A stretch of DNA of 64,000 bases, from the NCBI RefSeq assembly GCF_019659805.1, contig NZ_JAIFRO010000003.1, positions 243,711 through 307,710 of the forward strand. Direction: 5' to 3'. The DNA comes from Bartonella raoultii. GTDB taxonomy: Bacteria; Pseudomonadota; Alphaproteobacteria; Rhizobiales; Rhizobiaceae. The translations under genes were made by a program, and so were the position numbers. The notes below the pieces were generated by a model. It had not been told where the DNA came from, ran no database searches, and was given only the letters and a program-made list of their open reading frames with translations. Positions 9,444 to 19,085 of the stretch are shown here, piece after piece. How positions within the stretch are numbered: the stretch's first letter is position 1; every line of letters starts with the position of its first letter.

Positions 9444-11003
9444 ATGCGTGACACATATTACATAACAACTCCCATTTTTTATCCCAATGGCACTCCACAT
9501 ATCGGACATGCCTATAGTGCGATTGCAAGCGATGTTTTAGCCCGTTTTCAACGATTAGATGGACAAAATGTCCTTTTTCTTTCTGGTACGGATGAACATG
9601 GTTTAAAAATGCAACAAACTGCAGCATCGTTAGGTATGACACCTAAACAGCTCGCTGATCGTAATAGTTCCGTGTTCCAAAAAATGCTCACTGCTTTGAA
9701 TTGTTCTAATGATGATTTCATTCGTACAACAGAAGAGCGCCATTATCAAGCTTGTCAAGAAATTTGGAAAAAAATGGAAGCACATGGCGATATTTATCTT
9801 GACCGTTATACAGGCTGGTATTCAGTACGTCAGGAAGCGTATTATGAAGAAAAAGATACTGAGGTTGGAGAAGATAATATCCGCCGTGAAAAGGAATTAG
9901 GCTCTCCAGTTGAATGGAATGAAGAAGAAAGCTATTTTTTTAGACTGTCTCGTTATGAAAAAGCCCTTCTTGAACATTATGAAAAATATCCTAATTTCAT
10001 TGCGCCAGTTGAACGGCGTAATGAAATTATAAGTTTTATCAAATCGGGTTTAAAAGATATTTCTATTTCACGTACGAGTTTTAATTGGGGTGTTAGTGTT
10101 CCAGGCAATAAAAAACATGTGATGTATGTTTGGGTTGATGCACTTACAAACTATTTGTCAGCTATTGGCTTTTTTGATGAAAATTCAAAAAAGCGTAATT
10201 TTTGGCCTGTCAATACGCATATTATTGGTAAAGATATTATTCGTTTTCATGCTGTCTATTGGCCAGCATTTTTAATGTCTGCTGGAATTGAATTGCCGCA
10301 ACATATTTTTGCACACGGTTTCTTACTCAATCGCGGTACAAAAATGTCAAAATCTATTGGAAATGTAGTTAATCCATTTGAAATGGTTGATCATTATGGT
10401 CTTGATCAGGTTCGTTATTTTCTTCTCCGTGAAGTACCGTTTGGCCAAGATGGCAGTTATAGTCACGAGAGTCTTGTGAATCGTATCAATGCGGATCTTG
10501 CTAACGATCTTGGTAATTTAGCACAACGCTCTTTATCTATGATTGCTAAAAACTGTAATGCAAAAGTTCCCACACCAGTTAATTTTTTTGTTCAAGATGA
10601 ACAGCTTTTAGAACAATCTCTTCAAATATTTAAAACTGTACGACAATCTATGTCTTCTTTAGAAATACATTTAGCTCTCTCAGCTATTTTTTCAATCGTA
10701 GCAGATGCTAATCGCTATTTTGCTAATGAACAACCTTGGAGTTTACGAAAAAATAATCCTGAACGATTTTATACTGTTCTTTACGTAACTGTAGAAATTT
10801 TGCGAAGAATAGGTATTATGCTTTTACCTTTCATGCCACAATCAGCTGATAAGCTTCTTGATAGCCTTGCAATTTCTAAGAAAGATCGCTTATTCTACCA
10901 TATAGGCCATGTAAAAATTCAAGAAGGTCTTGACCTTCCGCCACCTGAACCAATTTTTCCCCGTTATATAGTGAAGAAAGGCGATATTCATCATGTTGAT
11001 TGA
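9444..11003 (+). CDS. metG: Methionyl-tRNA synthetase
   Basis: Class I synthetase with the HIGH motif at residues 19-22 and KMSKS at 300-304. The connective-peptide knuckle has no cysteines (YTGWYSVRQEAYY), as in the zinc-free MetG subgroup. At 519 residues it lacks the C-terminal tRNA-binding EMAP-like domain found in longer forms. The end overlaps tatD by 11 bases, the common metG-tatD arrangement downstream of holB. Confidence 0.97.
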   Translation: MRDTYYITTPIFYPNGTPHIGHAYSAIASDVLARFQRLDGQNVLFLSGTDEHGLKMQQTAASLGMTPKQLADRNSSVFQKMLTALNCSNDDFIRTTEERHYQACQEIWKKMEAHGDIYLDRYTGWYSVRQEAYYEEKDTEVGEDNIRREKELGSPVEWNEEESYFFRLSRYEKALLEHYEKYPNFIAPVERRNEIISFIKSGLKDISISRTSFNWGVSVPGNKKHVMYVWVDALTNYLSAIGFFDENSKKRNFWPVNTHIIGKDIIRFHAVYWPAFLMSAGIELPQHIFAHGFLLNRGTKMSKSIGNVVNPFEMVDHYGLDQVRYFLLREVPFGQDGSYSHESLVNRINADLANDLGNLAQRSLSMIAKNCNAKVPTPVNFFVQDEQLLEQSLQIFKTVRQSMSSLEIHLALSAIFSIVADANRYFANEQPWSLRKNNPERFYTVLYVTVEILRRIGIMLLPFMPQSADKLLDSLAISKKDRLFYHIGHVKIQEGLDLPPPEPIFPRYIVKKGDIHHVD

Positions 11004-11766
11004 TACACATTGCCATCTTGATTTTGAAGGTTTGTCACAAAATTTGGATGATGTTATCCAGCGGGCTCTAGATGCTGATGTTAAACGTATGATAACAATT
11101 TCAACACATGTTCATAAATTGGATAGGCTTTTAGAAATTACCCAAACCTATGATCAAGTATTTTGTTCTGTTGGTACACATCCCAATTATGCTCATGAAG
11201 AACAAAATATTACAGCCGAAGATCTTATTCAGCTATCGAAGCATCCTAAAATTGTTGCGTTTGGAGAAGTTGGTCTTGACTATCATTATGACTATTCTTC
11301 ACCAAAAGAACAAAAAAAGACTTTCCAAGAGCATATTATTGCTTCTCGAGAAACACAACTCCCTCTTGTTATACATTCACGCAATGCTGATATAGATATG
11401 GAACAAATATTACGTGAGCAAACAAAAGAAGGAACTTTTCCTTTTATTCTTCATTGCTATTCGTCAGGTATGCAACTTGCTCGTGCTGGTCTTGAACTTG
11501 GTGGTTATATCTCTTTTTCAGGTATTCTTACTTTTAAAAATGCGCTTGAAATTCGTGAAATTGCAAAAATTGTTCCTTACCAGCATTTATTAATTGAAAC
11601 AGATGCCCCATTTTTAGCGCCAGTTCCTCATCGCGGAAAAATAAATGAACCATCTTTTGTACGTTATACAGCAGCTCTTTTAGCTGAAACTATTGGTTTA
11701 ACTATTGAAGAAACTGCTCAGATAACGACAGAAAATGCTTTGCGTTTATTTAGCAAAATGAAATAA
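10993..11766 (+). CDS. TatD family metal-dependent hydrolase (putative DNase)
   Basis: Amidohydrolase-fold protein of 257 residues with the N-terminal metal motif DTHCHLDF (H6, H8), GEVGLDYHYD with the conserved Glu, the His motifs VIHSRNAD and LHCYSSG, and the C-terminal ETDAPFLAP aspartate. Homologues have 3'-5' exonuclease activity or roles in DNA repair; the substrate here is unknown. It overlaps metG and is followed 11 bases later by the metallo-beta-lactamase gene, so metG-tatD-MBL looks like one transcript. Confidence 0.9.
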   Translation: MLIDTHCHLDFEGLSQNLDDVIQRALDADVKRMITISTHVHKLDRLLEITQTYDQVFCSVGTHPNYAHEEQNITAEDLIQLSKHPKIVAFGEVGLDYHYDYSSPKEQKKTFQEHIIASRETQLPLVIHSRNADIDMEQILREQTKEGTFPFILHCYSSGMQLARAGLELGGYISFSGILTFKNALEIREIAKIVPYQHLLIETDAPFLAPVPHRGKINEPSFVRYTAALLAETIGLTIEETAQITTENALRLFSKMK

Positions 11767-11777
11767 GGTAAAAGGGT

Positions 11778-12587
11778 ATGTTTGATCGATACCGATTTAT
11801 AATATTAGGCTGTGGTCCTTCTCCAGGAGTGCCACGCCCTAATGGTGATTGGGGAGATTGTGATCCCAATAACTCTAAAAATAAACGCTATAGAAGCTCT
11901 TTATTAGTTGAACGCATTAAATCATCAGGAAAAAAAACAACCGTTGTTATTGATACTGGTCCGGATTTTCGTTCACAAATGATTGATGCGCGCGTAAATC
12001 ATCTTGATGCTGCACTTTATACGCATTCTCACGCAGATCATATTCATGGTATTGATGATTTACGCAGTTATGCACTTGCACAAAAATGTTTAATTGATAT
12101 TTATGCAGATGCCTTTACACTGGAACATCTTAAAAATTCTTTTGGATATTGCTTTCAAACACCGAAAGATTCCTCTTATTTACCTATTTTAAAAGCACAT
12201 CTCATCGATGAAGATAGTCAATTTATCATTCAAGGGCAGGGTGGAGAGATAGCTGTCAAGACGCACTTGCAATGTCACGGTAATATTCATTCTCTAGGTT
12301 TTCGTATTGGTGATGTTGCTTATTGTACAGATGTTAGTAAATTTCCTGAAAAAACATTGCTAAAACTCATGAATTTGGATGTTCTCATTATTGAGGCTCT
12401 TCAATTTGAAACACACCCAAGTCATCTTTCTGTTGATCAGGCATTACAATGGATAGAATATTTAAAACCTAAAAAAGCTTTACTCACACATATGGATAGA
12501 TCGCTTGATTATAATAAGGTTATAAACTATGTTCCATCATATGTTAAGCCAGCATACCAAGGGCTTACTTTTGAAATAGATATATAA
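11778..12587 (+). CDS. PhnP-like metallo-beta-lactamase fold hydrolase
   Basis: The zinc motif HSHADH (residues 83-88) and later metal-binding residues (QCHGNIHSLGF, CTDVS, LTHMD) define a metallo-beta-lactamase fold. The opening LGCGPSPGVPRP and NKRYRSSLL resemble the PhnP/Lipoyl-associated group that cleaves cyclic phosphates or related small substrates. The actual substrate cannot be told. It is the last gene of the metG-tatD cluster, with an AAGG ribosome site in the 11-base gap. The next 770 bases are nearly gene-free. Confidence 0.85.
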   Translation: MFDRYRFIILGCGPSPGVPRPNGDWGDCDPNNSKNKRYRSSLLVERIKSSGKKTTVVIDTGPDFRSQMIDARVNHLDAALYTHSHADHIHGIDDLRSYALAQKCLIDIYADAFTLEHLKNSFGYCFQTPKDSSYLPILKAHLIDEDSQFIIQGQGGEIAVKTHLQCHGNIHSLGFRIGDVAYCTDVSKFPEKTLLKLMNLDVLIIEALQFETHPSHLSVDQALQWIEYLKPKKALLTHMDRSLDYNKVINYVPSYVKPAYQGLTFEIDI

Positions 12588-13185
12588 ATCTTGTAAAAAA
12601 ATAGAAATATTAGTTTTTATATTTCAAACATATTTAGAGCACTAATAATGACAATATTATATTGAATTTTTTCAGTATTGAACGAGAGTTATTTTCTAAT
12701 AATTGCTATCTTAATACTATAATTGTATGTAGGGCGCGTTATAGCTGCTTTAATAATTAATAAGTTTTATATTTTTTCTGTTTTAGGTTTTATAGATCAT
12801 AAATTGAGTAAAAGTAATATATTTTATCATTCAATAATTGTAATACTATTTTAAAAGAACTTACTCTTTCAAATCATATCAAAATCATAATTAAATATTA
12901 TTACAGTAATCCTAATGAATTTCTTCCATCAATAGTATCATGATTATTTAACTTTAAACAGTATGTATTAACGGTTTTAAAGTGAATTCTTTAAAAGAAA
13001 TAATTTTATATAATAATAAATAATTATGACAAATTGTTGCCATAATTGTGTTTTATAAATTCATTATGTGACAAAAATGTTACTAAAGTGGGTTTATTTC
13101 AAGATTAAAACCTTTCTTTTATTCTACATTTATTTGTTGCATAACATTTATTATGGAACTTTTAATTTTAAATAGAGGGTTATAA
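12588..13185. other. AT-rich non-coding stretch
   Basis: No gene, RNA or repeat could be recognised in this roughly 600-base stretch. Stops occur frequently in all frames. Confidence 0.5.
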
Positions 13186-13290
13186 ATGTTGGTAGCATCA
13201 GCTTGGGGAGCATTGTCAACCATTATATGGATATTTTCAATAAAAAGTTATACTACTGCTTGGCAATTATGGTGGGTATTTTTTACGTAA
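13186..13290 (+). CDS. Possible 34-residue hydrophobic small protein
   Basis: An ATG at 13186 sits 6 bases after an AGAGGG ribosome site and opens a 34-codon frame ending in TAA at 13290. The product is dominated by hydrophobic and aromatic residues (five Trp) and could form one membrane segment (about residues 2-19). It is isolated in an otherwise empty region. It may be a real small membrane protein or the decayed start of a larger transporter. Only the ribosome site and composition support it. Confidence 0.3.
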   Translation: MLVASAWGALSTIIWIFSIKSYTTAWQLWWVFFT

Positions 13291-13318
13291 AGAAAATTAT
13301 GATCTTTGTGCTTCAAAA

Positions 13319-13341
13319 TTGGACCAGTTATCCTGGTCCAA
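13319..13341 (-). terminator. Probable intrinsic terminator of the pcs operon
   Basis: A perfect 9-bp stem (TTGGACCAG/CTGGTCCAA) with a 5-base loop lies just after the stop of the minus-strand operon. On the minus strand it is followed by TTTT. On the plus strand only a weak T-run follows, so it mainly serves the minus-strand genes. Confidence 0.65.
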
Positions 13342-13354
13342 AAACTTAATTAAT

Positions 13355-13774
13355 CTAATCGTCTTTTGTACAATTTCTTTTTCTTTTCAAAAACATCATC
13401 GTTATTTTTAGTATCATAAAAATAAGAAATAATATTCCATGGAATAGCAGTACGAAAGATTGATCAATAGAAGCAGAATAATACATCGTTAATATTTCAG
13501 TAAAAGCTGCAATGCACCATAAAACAATTCCCCATAGTGAATACATCCAAAGCCCAATTAAGGCGATAGGATAAATAATGGCTAATGTAGCAGATGCAAA
13601 CTGCCAGTGCCATGGCATAAGATCAAAACGCCATAAAGTGCTTGGAAATACACCAACAAGACATATCCAATAAAAAATACTTAAACTTAAGCAAACAAGC
13701 GCTAAAAATCGCAAATAACATTTGTAAATTAAGTTGATTTTTAAAATCTGTTGTTTTTGAAGCTGTGTTTTCAA
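13355..13774 (-). CDS. Small integral membrane protein of unknown function (possibly DUF6163-like)
   Basis: A 139-residue protein with four likely transmembrane segments (about 20-42, 58-78, 80-100 and 106-128) and a basic C-terminal end (KRKRN). I recall similar short four-helix proteins next to enoyl-CoA hydratase-like genes in Rhizobiales (DUF6163), but this is a loose recognition. It starts with TTG overlapping the stop of the preceding gene by 4 bases, so its expression is coupled. No ATG is available near this start. A terminator hairpin follows. Confidence 0.7.
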   Translation of the reverse strand: MKTQLQKQQILKINLIYKCYLRFLALVCLSLSIFYWICLVGVFPSTLWRFDLMPWHWQFASATLAIIYPIALIGLWMYSLWGIVLWCIAAFTEILTMYYSASIDQSFVLLFHGILFLIFMILKITMMFLKRKRNCTKDD

Positions 13775-14817
13775 AATAATAATTCTTTTTTAATAGGTTG
13801 AAAGTAAGAATCTATCATTTCATCTGCTACATTTGAAAGTTTGTTTGGCTGCCATTTGGGTGTTTTGTCCTTGTCAATGAGCATTGCACGTATTCCTTCA
13901 TAGAAGTCATGGGAATAGACCATATGATATGCAATACGATTTTCAATTTCCATAGCATCTTCTAAAGTTTTAGCTGGATTTTGTTTCATTTGTTTCCAAA
14001 TAACTTTTAAACTTGTTGGGGAACGTATCTGTAAAATATCATAACACTCTTTAGCAAATACAATACCTTCATTGCTTTTCTTTTGAAGTAATTCAAGACA
14101 TTCCTCCAACGTATGAGCACTAAAGCATGTGCTGATAACGCAACGTATTTCATGACTTGTTTCATAATCTTTTGTGATTGCTCGCTCGTCTAAAACTAAG
14201 TTAGGATCTCCTTGTTCAATAATCGCTTTTCTAATGCATTCTAATTCAATTTCAGGAACAGCATGTGTTGCTAATTTTAAGTTTAAGCAATCACCCCATT
14301 TTATACATGCGCCGGTTAATGCAAGATAAATACCAAAGTGATCAGGAAGAGATGGTAAAAAAAAGCTTGCACCGACATCAGGGAAAAATCCAATAGCACT
14401 TTCTGGCATAGCAAAAAGTGTATTTTCTGTAACAATTCGATGAGAACCGTATAGAGAAATGCCTACCCCTCCTCCCATCCAAATACCATTCAAAAAAGAA
14501 ATATAAGGTTTTGGAAAATATTTAATAGAAGCATTTAAAAGATATTCATCACGAAAATATTGGTAAGAAGCAGCTATTTTTCCCATATGATAAATCTCTA
14601 CCACATCTCCACCAGCACAAAAAGCACGCCCCTCTCCCTCAACTAAAACACAAGAAACATCATCATCTACTTCCCATTCACTAAGAGCTTTTTTAAAAGC
14701 AAAAACCATTTGTTGATTCAAAGCATTTAATGCTGAAGGACGCGTGAGCTTTATAATACCAGCATGCCCTTCTTTTATAAAAGAAATGTCATTACCTGCC
14801 CCAAAGTCAATTTTCAT
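13771..14817 (-). CDS. 3-hydroxyisobutyryl-CoA hydrolase-like enoyl-CoA hydratase family protein
   Basis: Crotonase-fold protein with the HIBYL-CoA hydrolase signatures: AFCAGGDV, GIWMGGGVGIS (oxyanion-hole glycines) and PESAIGFFPDVGASFFL with the catalytic Glu and Asp. Family members act in valine breakdown; bare enoyl-CoA hydratase activity is less likely given the length (348 residues) and C-terminal extension. The start is ATG 14817, with AAAGGGG just upstream. An upstream TTG at 14832 is in frame but lies on the ribosome site itself. The gene lies between pcs and a membrane-protein gene in a compact minus-strand operon. Confidence 0.85.
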   Translation of the reverse strand: MKIDFGAGNDISFIKEGHAGIIKLTRPSALNALNQQMVFAFKKALSEWEVDDDVSCVLVEGEGRAFCAGGDVVEIYHMGKIAASYQYFRDEYLLNASIKYFPKPYISFLNGIWMGGGVGISLYGSHRIVTENTLFAMPESAIGFFPDVGASFFLPSLPDHFGIYLALTGACIKWGDCLNLKLATHAVPEIELECIRKAIIEQGDPNLVLDERAITKDYETSHEIRCVISTCFSAHTLEECLELLQKKSNEGIVFAKECYDILQIRSPTSLKVIWKQMKQNPAKTLEDAMEIENRIAYHMVYSHDFYEGIRAMLIDKDKTPKWQPNKLSNVADEMIDSYFQPIKKELLF

Positions 14818-14828
14818 CTTATCCCCTT

Positions 14829-15611
14829 TCAAGACTGGTCTATCTTATGTTTCTTTACTCCTAATTGAGGAAATATTTGCATTATAGCACCAATACAATA
14901 AATATAAATACCTGTTACTGAAATTCCTACTTTAATCCAAAATGGAGCATTCAGCTGGTAAAAGAATGCGGCAACGCCAAAGAAGCACCATAAGAGAAAA
15001 ATTGGAAAATTAATTCTACGTAAACGGATAACTCTTACTGGATGTATAAAATAAATTGGCAGAAAAGATATGATTGCCGATACAGTAATTATAATAAAAG
15101 TGGCCCACTCCCCTGGTCTTACAACAAAAAGCATAAAAACCATCATATTCCAAACAACGGGAAACCCTTTAAAAAAGTTTTCTTTAGTTTTCATTCCAGT
15201 ATCTGCGTAATAAATAGCAGATGAAATAACAATAATAGCACTTAATAAAAATGATAATCCTGAACTCATAAAACCACTTTGATAAAGTGCAAAAGCTGGA
15301 ATTAAGACATAAGTCACATAATCAATGATATTATCTAATAATTCTCCAGACCATGTCGGAAGTACATATTTAACATCAAGTTTGCGCGCAATTGGTCCAT
15401 CTATACCATCAACAAGAAGTGCAAATCCGAGCCAACAGAACATAGCATTCCATTCTTTTTGAGATGCTGATATAAGAGACAGAAATGCTAAAAATGAACC
15501 TGAAGCTGTTAGTAAATGGACAGAAAAAGCTTTTGCTTGTGGCATAGTTACTTTTTTATGGCATAATAAATCAGCATTTGTTTTGATTTTTTTTGTTAGC
15601 TTCCGTCTCAA
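14829..15611 (-). CDS. pcs: Phosphatidylcholine synthase (CDP-diacylglycerol:choline phosphatidyltransferase)
   Basis: Makes phosphatidylcholine directly from CDP-diacylglycerol and choline in the inner membrane, a pathway typical of host-associated Rhizobiales. The CDP-alcohol phosphatidyltransferase motif is present with the wide spacing specific to Pcs: D71-G72, A75-R76, then G89, D93 and D97. About seven to eight membrane segments are visible. I keep the TTG start at 15611, which has a GAGGA site 9 bases upstream; an internal ATG at 15545 (MPQAKAFSVHLL) is the main alternative and would remove 22 basic residues. Confidence 0.93.
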   Translation of the reverse strand: MRRKLTKKIKTNADLLCHKKVTMPQAKAFSVHLLTASGSFLAFLSLISASQKEWNAMFCWLGFALLVDGIDGPIARKLDVKYVLPTWSGELLDNIIDYVTYVLIPAFALYQSGFMSSGLSFLLSAIIVISSAIYYADTGMKTKENFFKGFPVVWNMMVFMLFVVRPGEWATFIIITVSAIISFLPIYFIHPVRVIRLRRINFPIFLLWCFFGVAAFFYQLNAPFWIKVGISVTGIYIYCIGAIMQIFPQLGVKKHKIDQS

Positions 15612-15822
15612 GGTTTTCTATCCTCGTTTCTAAAGTCTTGATCTATCTATACGCTATTTTCACCCAATAATACGATTTAGCATGATAAAAATCATAAAAA
15701 GGTTACTTTTTTATATCGCATTATTTATTACATAATATAATAGAAAAGATTCATACAATAAAAAGAGACCATTCACTTAGAAATGTTAAAATATTTGGTC
15801 AATAGGAAAGGCCCAAGTTGTT

Positions 15823-17007
15823 GTGACATTTAAAAAAAATATGCATAAAGAAATTGCCGTCATTGGCGCAGGCCCTGTCGGTATGTTAGCAGCACTTTAT
15901 CTTGCACATAAAGGCTACTCTGTTTTTCTTATTGGGCCACCCGCTTCTGTAGATGAGTTACGAACAACGGCTCTTATGATTCCAGCTGTTCGCATACTTA
16001 AAGATCTTAATCTTTGGGATGCTCTAAAATGTCATGCCGCTGCGTTATCTTTTATCAGAATCATAGATATAACCTCTAGGATTGTGCGTGCTCCTACTGT
16101 GAATTTTTCTTCTACTGAAATTGGTGAAGAGGCTTTTGGTTATAATATACCAAATACCAAGTTAAATAGTGTTTTAAGTAATTCTGTTATGCATACGCCT
16201 AAGATCATAAGATTTTTTTCTTCGGCAAAATCTTTTCAACATCAACAAAATCATATTCACATTACTCTTTCAGATGATAGAGTGGTTCAAGCCCCACTTA
16301 TTGTTGCTGCTGATGGACGTAATTCTTTAACACGAATAGCAGCCGGTATAGACGTCAAGAAGTGGAACTATCCACAAACTGCACTCGTTCTTAATTTTTC
16401 TCACGACTTTTCTCATCAAAATACATCGACTGAGTTTCATACAGAAAGTGGTCCATTTACACAAGTTCCATTACTAGGACATAGGTCCAGTCTTGTATGG
16501 GTTGTTCATCCTTCACATGTTGATATATTATTAAATATGAAAGAAAAAGAAATTGCACAAACGATTGAAAATAAAATGCAATCAATGCTTGGCAAGCTAA
16601 CTGTAGAATCCCCCATTCAAGCATGGCCACTTTCAGGACTTATTTCTCATCGTTTTGCCGCTAATAAGACGATTTTAGTAGGTGAAGCTGCTCATGTTTT
16701 TCCTCCTATTGGAGCACAAGGACTAAATTTAGGATTTCGTGATGTCCAAACTTTAATCAATATCTTACCCAATCCAATATCTGATTTTAATGCAAAAAAA
16801 ATTGTTACTGCTTATCATCAATGCAGAAAATCTGATATATTAATCCGTAGCGGATCCGTTCATATGCTGAATTCTGCCTTACTTTCTAATATGTTGCCTT
16901 TTCATATTATGCGAAGTTTTGGACTTGGATTACTCCGTCATTGTTCACCGTTACGTAATTTTTTTATGCGAGAAGGAATCTCTCCTGGTTATGGATTTAA
17001 GAAGTAA
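15823..17007 (+). CDS. FAD-dependent UbiH/UbiF/VisC-family hydroxylase
   Basis: Class A flavoprotein monooxygenase of 394 residues: the N-terminal dinucleotide motif GAGPVG (residues 15-20), the middle DGRNS motif (AADGRNSLTRIAAGI), and the FAD motif GEAAHVFPPIGAQGLNLGFRD near 285. This pattern is that of ubiquinone-ring hydroxylases (UbiH, UbiL, UbiF). Which ring position it modifies cannot be read from sequence. GTG 15823 is chosen because AGGAAAGG lies upstream; an ATG at 15841 has no ribosome site. Its likely pathway partner is the nuo complex, which uses the quinone. Confidence 0.88.
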   Translation: MTFKKNMHKEIAVIGAGPVGMLAALYLAHKGYSVFLIGPPASVDELRTTALMIPAVRILKDLNLWDALKCHAAALSFIRIIDITSRIVRAPTVNFSSTEIGEEAFGYNIPNTKLNSVLSNSVMHTPKIIRFFSSAKSFQHQQNHIHITLSDDRVVQAPLIVAADGRNSLTRIAAGIDVKKWNYPQTALVLNFSHDFSHQNTSTEFHTESGPFTQVPLLGHRSSLVWVVHPSHVDILLNMKEKEIAQTIENKMQSMLGKLTVESPIQAWPLSGLISHRFAANKTILVGEAAHVFPPIGAQGLNLGFRDVQTLINILPNPISDFNAKKIVTAYHQCRKSDILIRSGSVHMLNSALLSNMLPFHIMRSFGLGLLRHCSPLRNFFMREGISPGYGFKK

Positions 17008-17301
17008 TATCACCATTTTCAGTTAAATTATTTAAGAACTATAAATATGTTTTTTGCCGAGAAAATAGCACATCAATTTTATATAGCTGTTAAAATATTT
17101 TTATGCGCAGCATATCTCTTAAAATATATGTAAAACCTATCCCAAATATTTTTTCATATTCGTTATTTAAGGAATGGTTTTATTTATTAATATAAGTTTT
17201 TTAATTTATGTTATTAAGTATAATCTCAAAAATAAAACAGCCTTGGGAACCTGTTAGCAATACAAATGTTAATAAAGTATTGTTCGGTGGAAGGTTACAA
17301 A

Positions 17302-17646
17302 ATGAGATTTAGTAAAACTTTTCAATTAAGTATTTTTTTTATAATAATTCTATGTATTTCTTCTATAGTTACAGCATCAATAAGTGAAGTTTTTTATACT
17401 TCCTATTATCGAGCCTCTGCATATAATTTTACCCAAGATATTACTAAATCAGGACAGAATTCATTTACTGCTTCACAAATTCAAAACTATCTTACACAAA
17501 ATGGCTTTAATAATATTAAACGATTACGTTTAGACGATAAAGGTATTTGGCGAGCTTTAGTAAAATTTAAAAAGCATCATTTTCTTGTTTCTGTAGATTA
17601 TTCTGGAAGCATCAGTATTCAAAATGAAAGAAAAAAATATGATTGA
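17302..17646 (+). CDS. Small secreted protein, PepSY-like, unknown function
   Basis: 114 residues from ATG 17302, chosen because GGAAGG is 7 bases upstream (an in-frame ATG at 17266 lacks one). A clear signal peptide (about 1-26, ending TAS) precedes a mature part with SASQIQNYLTQNGFNNIKRLRLDDKG-type pattern, then a beta-rich end ending SVDYSGSISIQ. This helix-plus-strands arrangement resembles a single PepSY-type domain, found in periplasmic inhibitors and sensors. Assignment is tentative. The 3' end overlaps the next gene by 23 bases. Confidence 0.6.
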   Translation: MRFSKTFQLSIFFIIILCISSIVTASISEVFYTSYYRASAYNFTQDITKSGQNSFTASQIQNYLTQNGFNNIKRLRLDDKGIWRALVKFKKHHFLVSVDYSGSISIQNERKKYD

Positions 17647-17950
17647 TTTTAAAAACTATAGTAGCATTTATTGTTATAGCTATGCCAAAGAAATGTTTAA
17701 AAAGATTTTTCATTTTCTTAAAGAACCGGCTTTTATTGGAAGTTTAAATGGTAGCCTATCAGGAGCAATCGCTGCAATTCTTTCAGCTTATGGTTATATT
17801 GCTCTTCCAGGATTTGGTCCAATTATCGCAAAGGGCATTATTATAGCGCTTTCTACGGGAACAATTATTGGTGCAATAATAGGAACCTGTATCGGCATTT
17901 TAGTAGGTATATTTTGTACTTTTATAGAAAATTTGTATACATTACGATAA
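17624..17950 (+). CDS. Small glycine-zipper membrane protein, unknown function
   Basis: 108 residues with a long hydrophobic stretch (about 44-104) rich in regularly spaced Gly and small residues (GSLSGAIAAIL, GTIIGAIIGTCIGILVGIF). This looks like glycine-zipper transmembrane helices that pack tightly or oligomerise. The frame overlaps the end of the PepSY-like gene, so the two are probably translated together. Start could be ATG 17624 or ATG 17639. I recognise no family, and phage holins or toxin-like membrane proteins are conceivable but unsupported. Confidence 0.5.
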   Translation: MKEKNMIDFKNYSSIYCYSYAKEMFKKIFHFLKEPAFIGSLNGSLSGAIAAILSAYGYIALPGFGPIIAKGIIIALSTGTIIGAIIGTCIGILVGIFCTFIENLYTLR

Positions 17951-18436
17951 TGCTTTTTTTAATTTTATTTTATATTTTTAGCTCAGAAAATACCTAAAAA
18001 GATTAGCTTACGGATAAAATACCAATCCGTTTTCATTATTATTTCGAATAGACTAATGCATGAAAATTGAATGTTGTATGATAGATATTTACCTAAGCAC
18101 AGACTCTATGATAGGTAAAGTTACTAGCTTAGCGATAAATTTTTTTCCATTATCTCTTGAAGAAATGATAAAGCAATATAATTATCAATCCATAAAGATT
18201 GTATTGTTTTATGGATACGAGAGAGTGTTTTAGATATGCTTTAAAAGCATAAGAAGATTTATATTACTGTTTTCATATTTATAGTATTTTTCTCTTTATT
18301 TAAGTCAATAAAAAACTTATATTAAATATAAAATGCTGTTTATGATGATATATATTTTATTTTTACTTAAGTTATAATAATATTATTATAATTTTTGTAT
18401 AAACTTTAAAACTCGCTTAAATATAAAAGGTGATTT
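17951..18436. other. Non-coding stretch before sodC
   Basis: No gene seen. An 8-bp inverted repeat (TTTACCTA 18088-18095, TAGGTAAA 18112-18119) is the only structure noticed. The final part should hold the sodC promoter, but no clear -35/-10 pair stands out. Confidence 0.4.
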
Positions 18437-18961
18437 TTGAATAAGTTTATTTTTCCTTTCTTAGTTTCATTATCATTTTTAAGCTATGATGCTTTAGCAT
18501 TAACAACGTCAATGCAAATAAAAATTTATGCGCTTAAAAAAAATAGTATAAAAAAGCCCATTGGTACAATAAAAATTGAAGAAAGCCCTTATGGTTTAAT
18601 TTTTGTACCTCATTTATTTTCCTTACCTGTAGGTTTGCATGGTTTTCATGTGCATGAATATCCTTCATGTGATATGAAAGATGGCGTAATTGGTGGCGCA
18701 GCAGGTGGACATTATGATCCAGATCATACTAAAAAACATCTTGGGCCTTATAATATTCATGGACATCTTGGTGATTTACCAGAACTTTATGTGGATGATA
18801 ATGGAAAAGCGATGATGAGTGTTCTTGCTCCAAAAATTAAAAAGCTTGCTGAAATTAAAGAGCGCTCGTTAATCATTCATTTAGGAGGCGATAATCAATC
18901 AGATCATCCATTGCCACTTGGCGGAGGGGGAGCACGCTTAGCATGTGGTATTATAAAATAA
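18437..18961 (+). CDS. sodC: Periplasmic Cu-Zn superoxide dismutase
   Basis: Removes superoxide in the periplasm, useful against host phagocytes. A signal peptide (about 1-21, ending ALA) precedes the enzyme. Copper ligands H71, H73, H92 and H148, zinc ligands H101, H110 and D113, and the disulfide pair C78/C170 are all visible, so the protein should be active. TTG start at 18437 follows AAAAGG by 6 bases. It converges with the last gene of the type III R-M operon, which seems to have been inserted on its downstream side. Confidence 0.95.
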   Translation: MNKFIFPFLVSLSFLSYDALALTTSMQIKIYALKKNSIKKPIGTIKIEESPYGLIFVPHLFSLPVGLHGFHVHEYPSCDMKDGVIGGAAGGHYDPDHTKKHLGPYNIHGHLGDLPELYVDDNGKAMMSVLAPKIKKLAEIKERSLIIHLGGDNQSDHPLPLGGGGARLACGIIK

Positions 18962-19085
18962 TAAATTTGATAATAAAATCTAAAATTCTTCCTATCTTGA
19001 TATTAAGTTTATACTTTAAAAAATAAAGTTAATAAAACTTCTATTTTCTGGATATTTTAAAAGATGCATTCCCCCAAAATATAAT

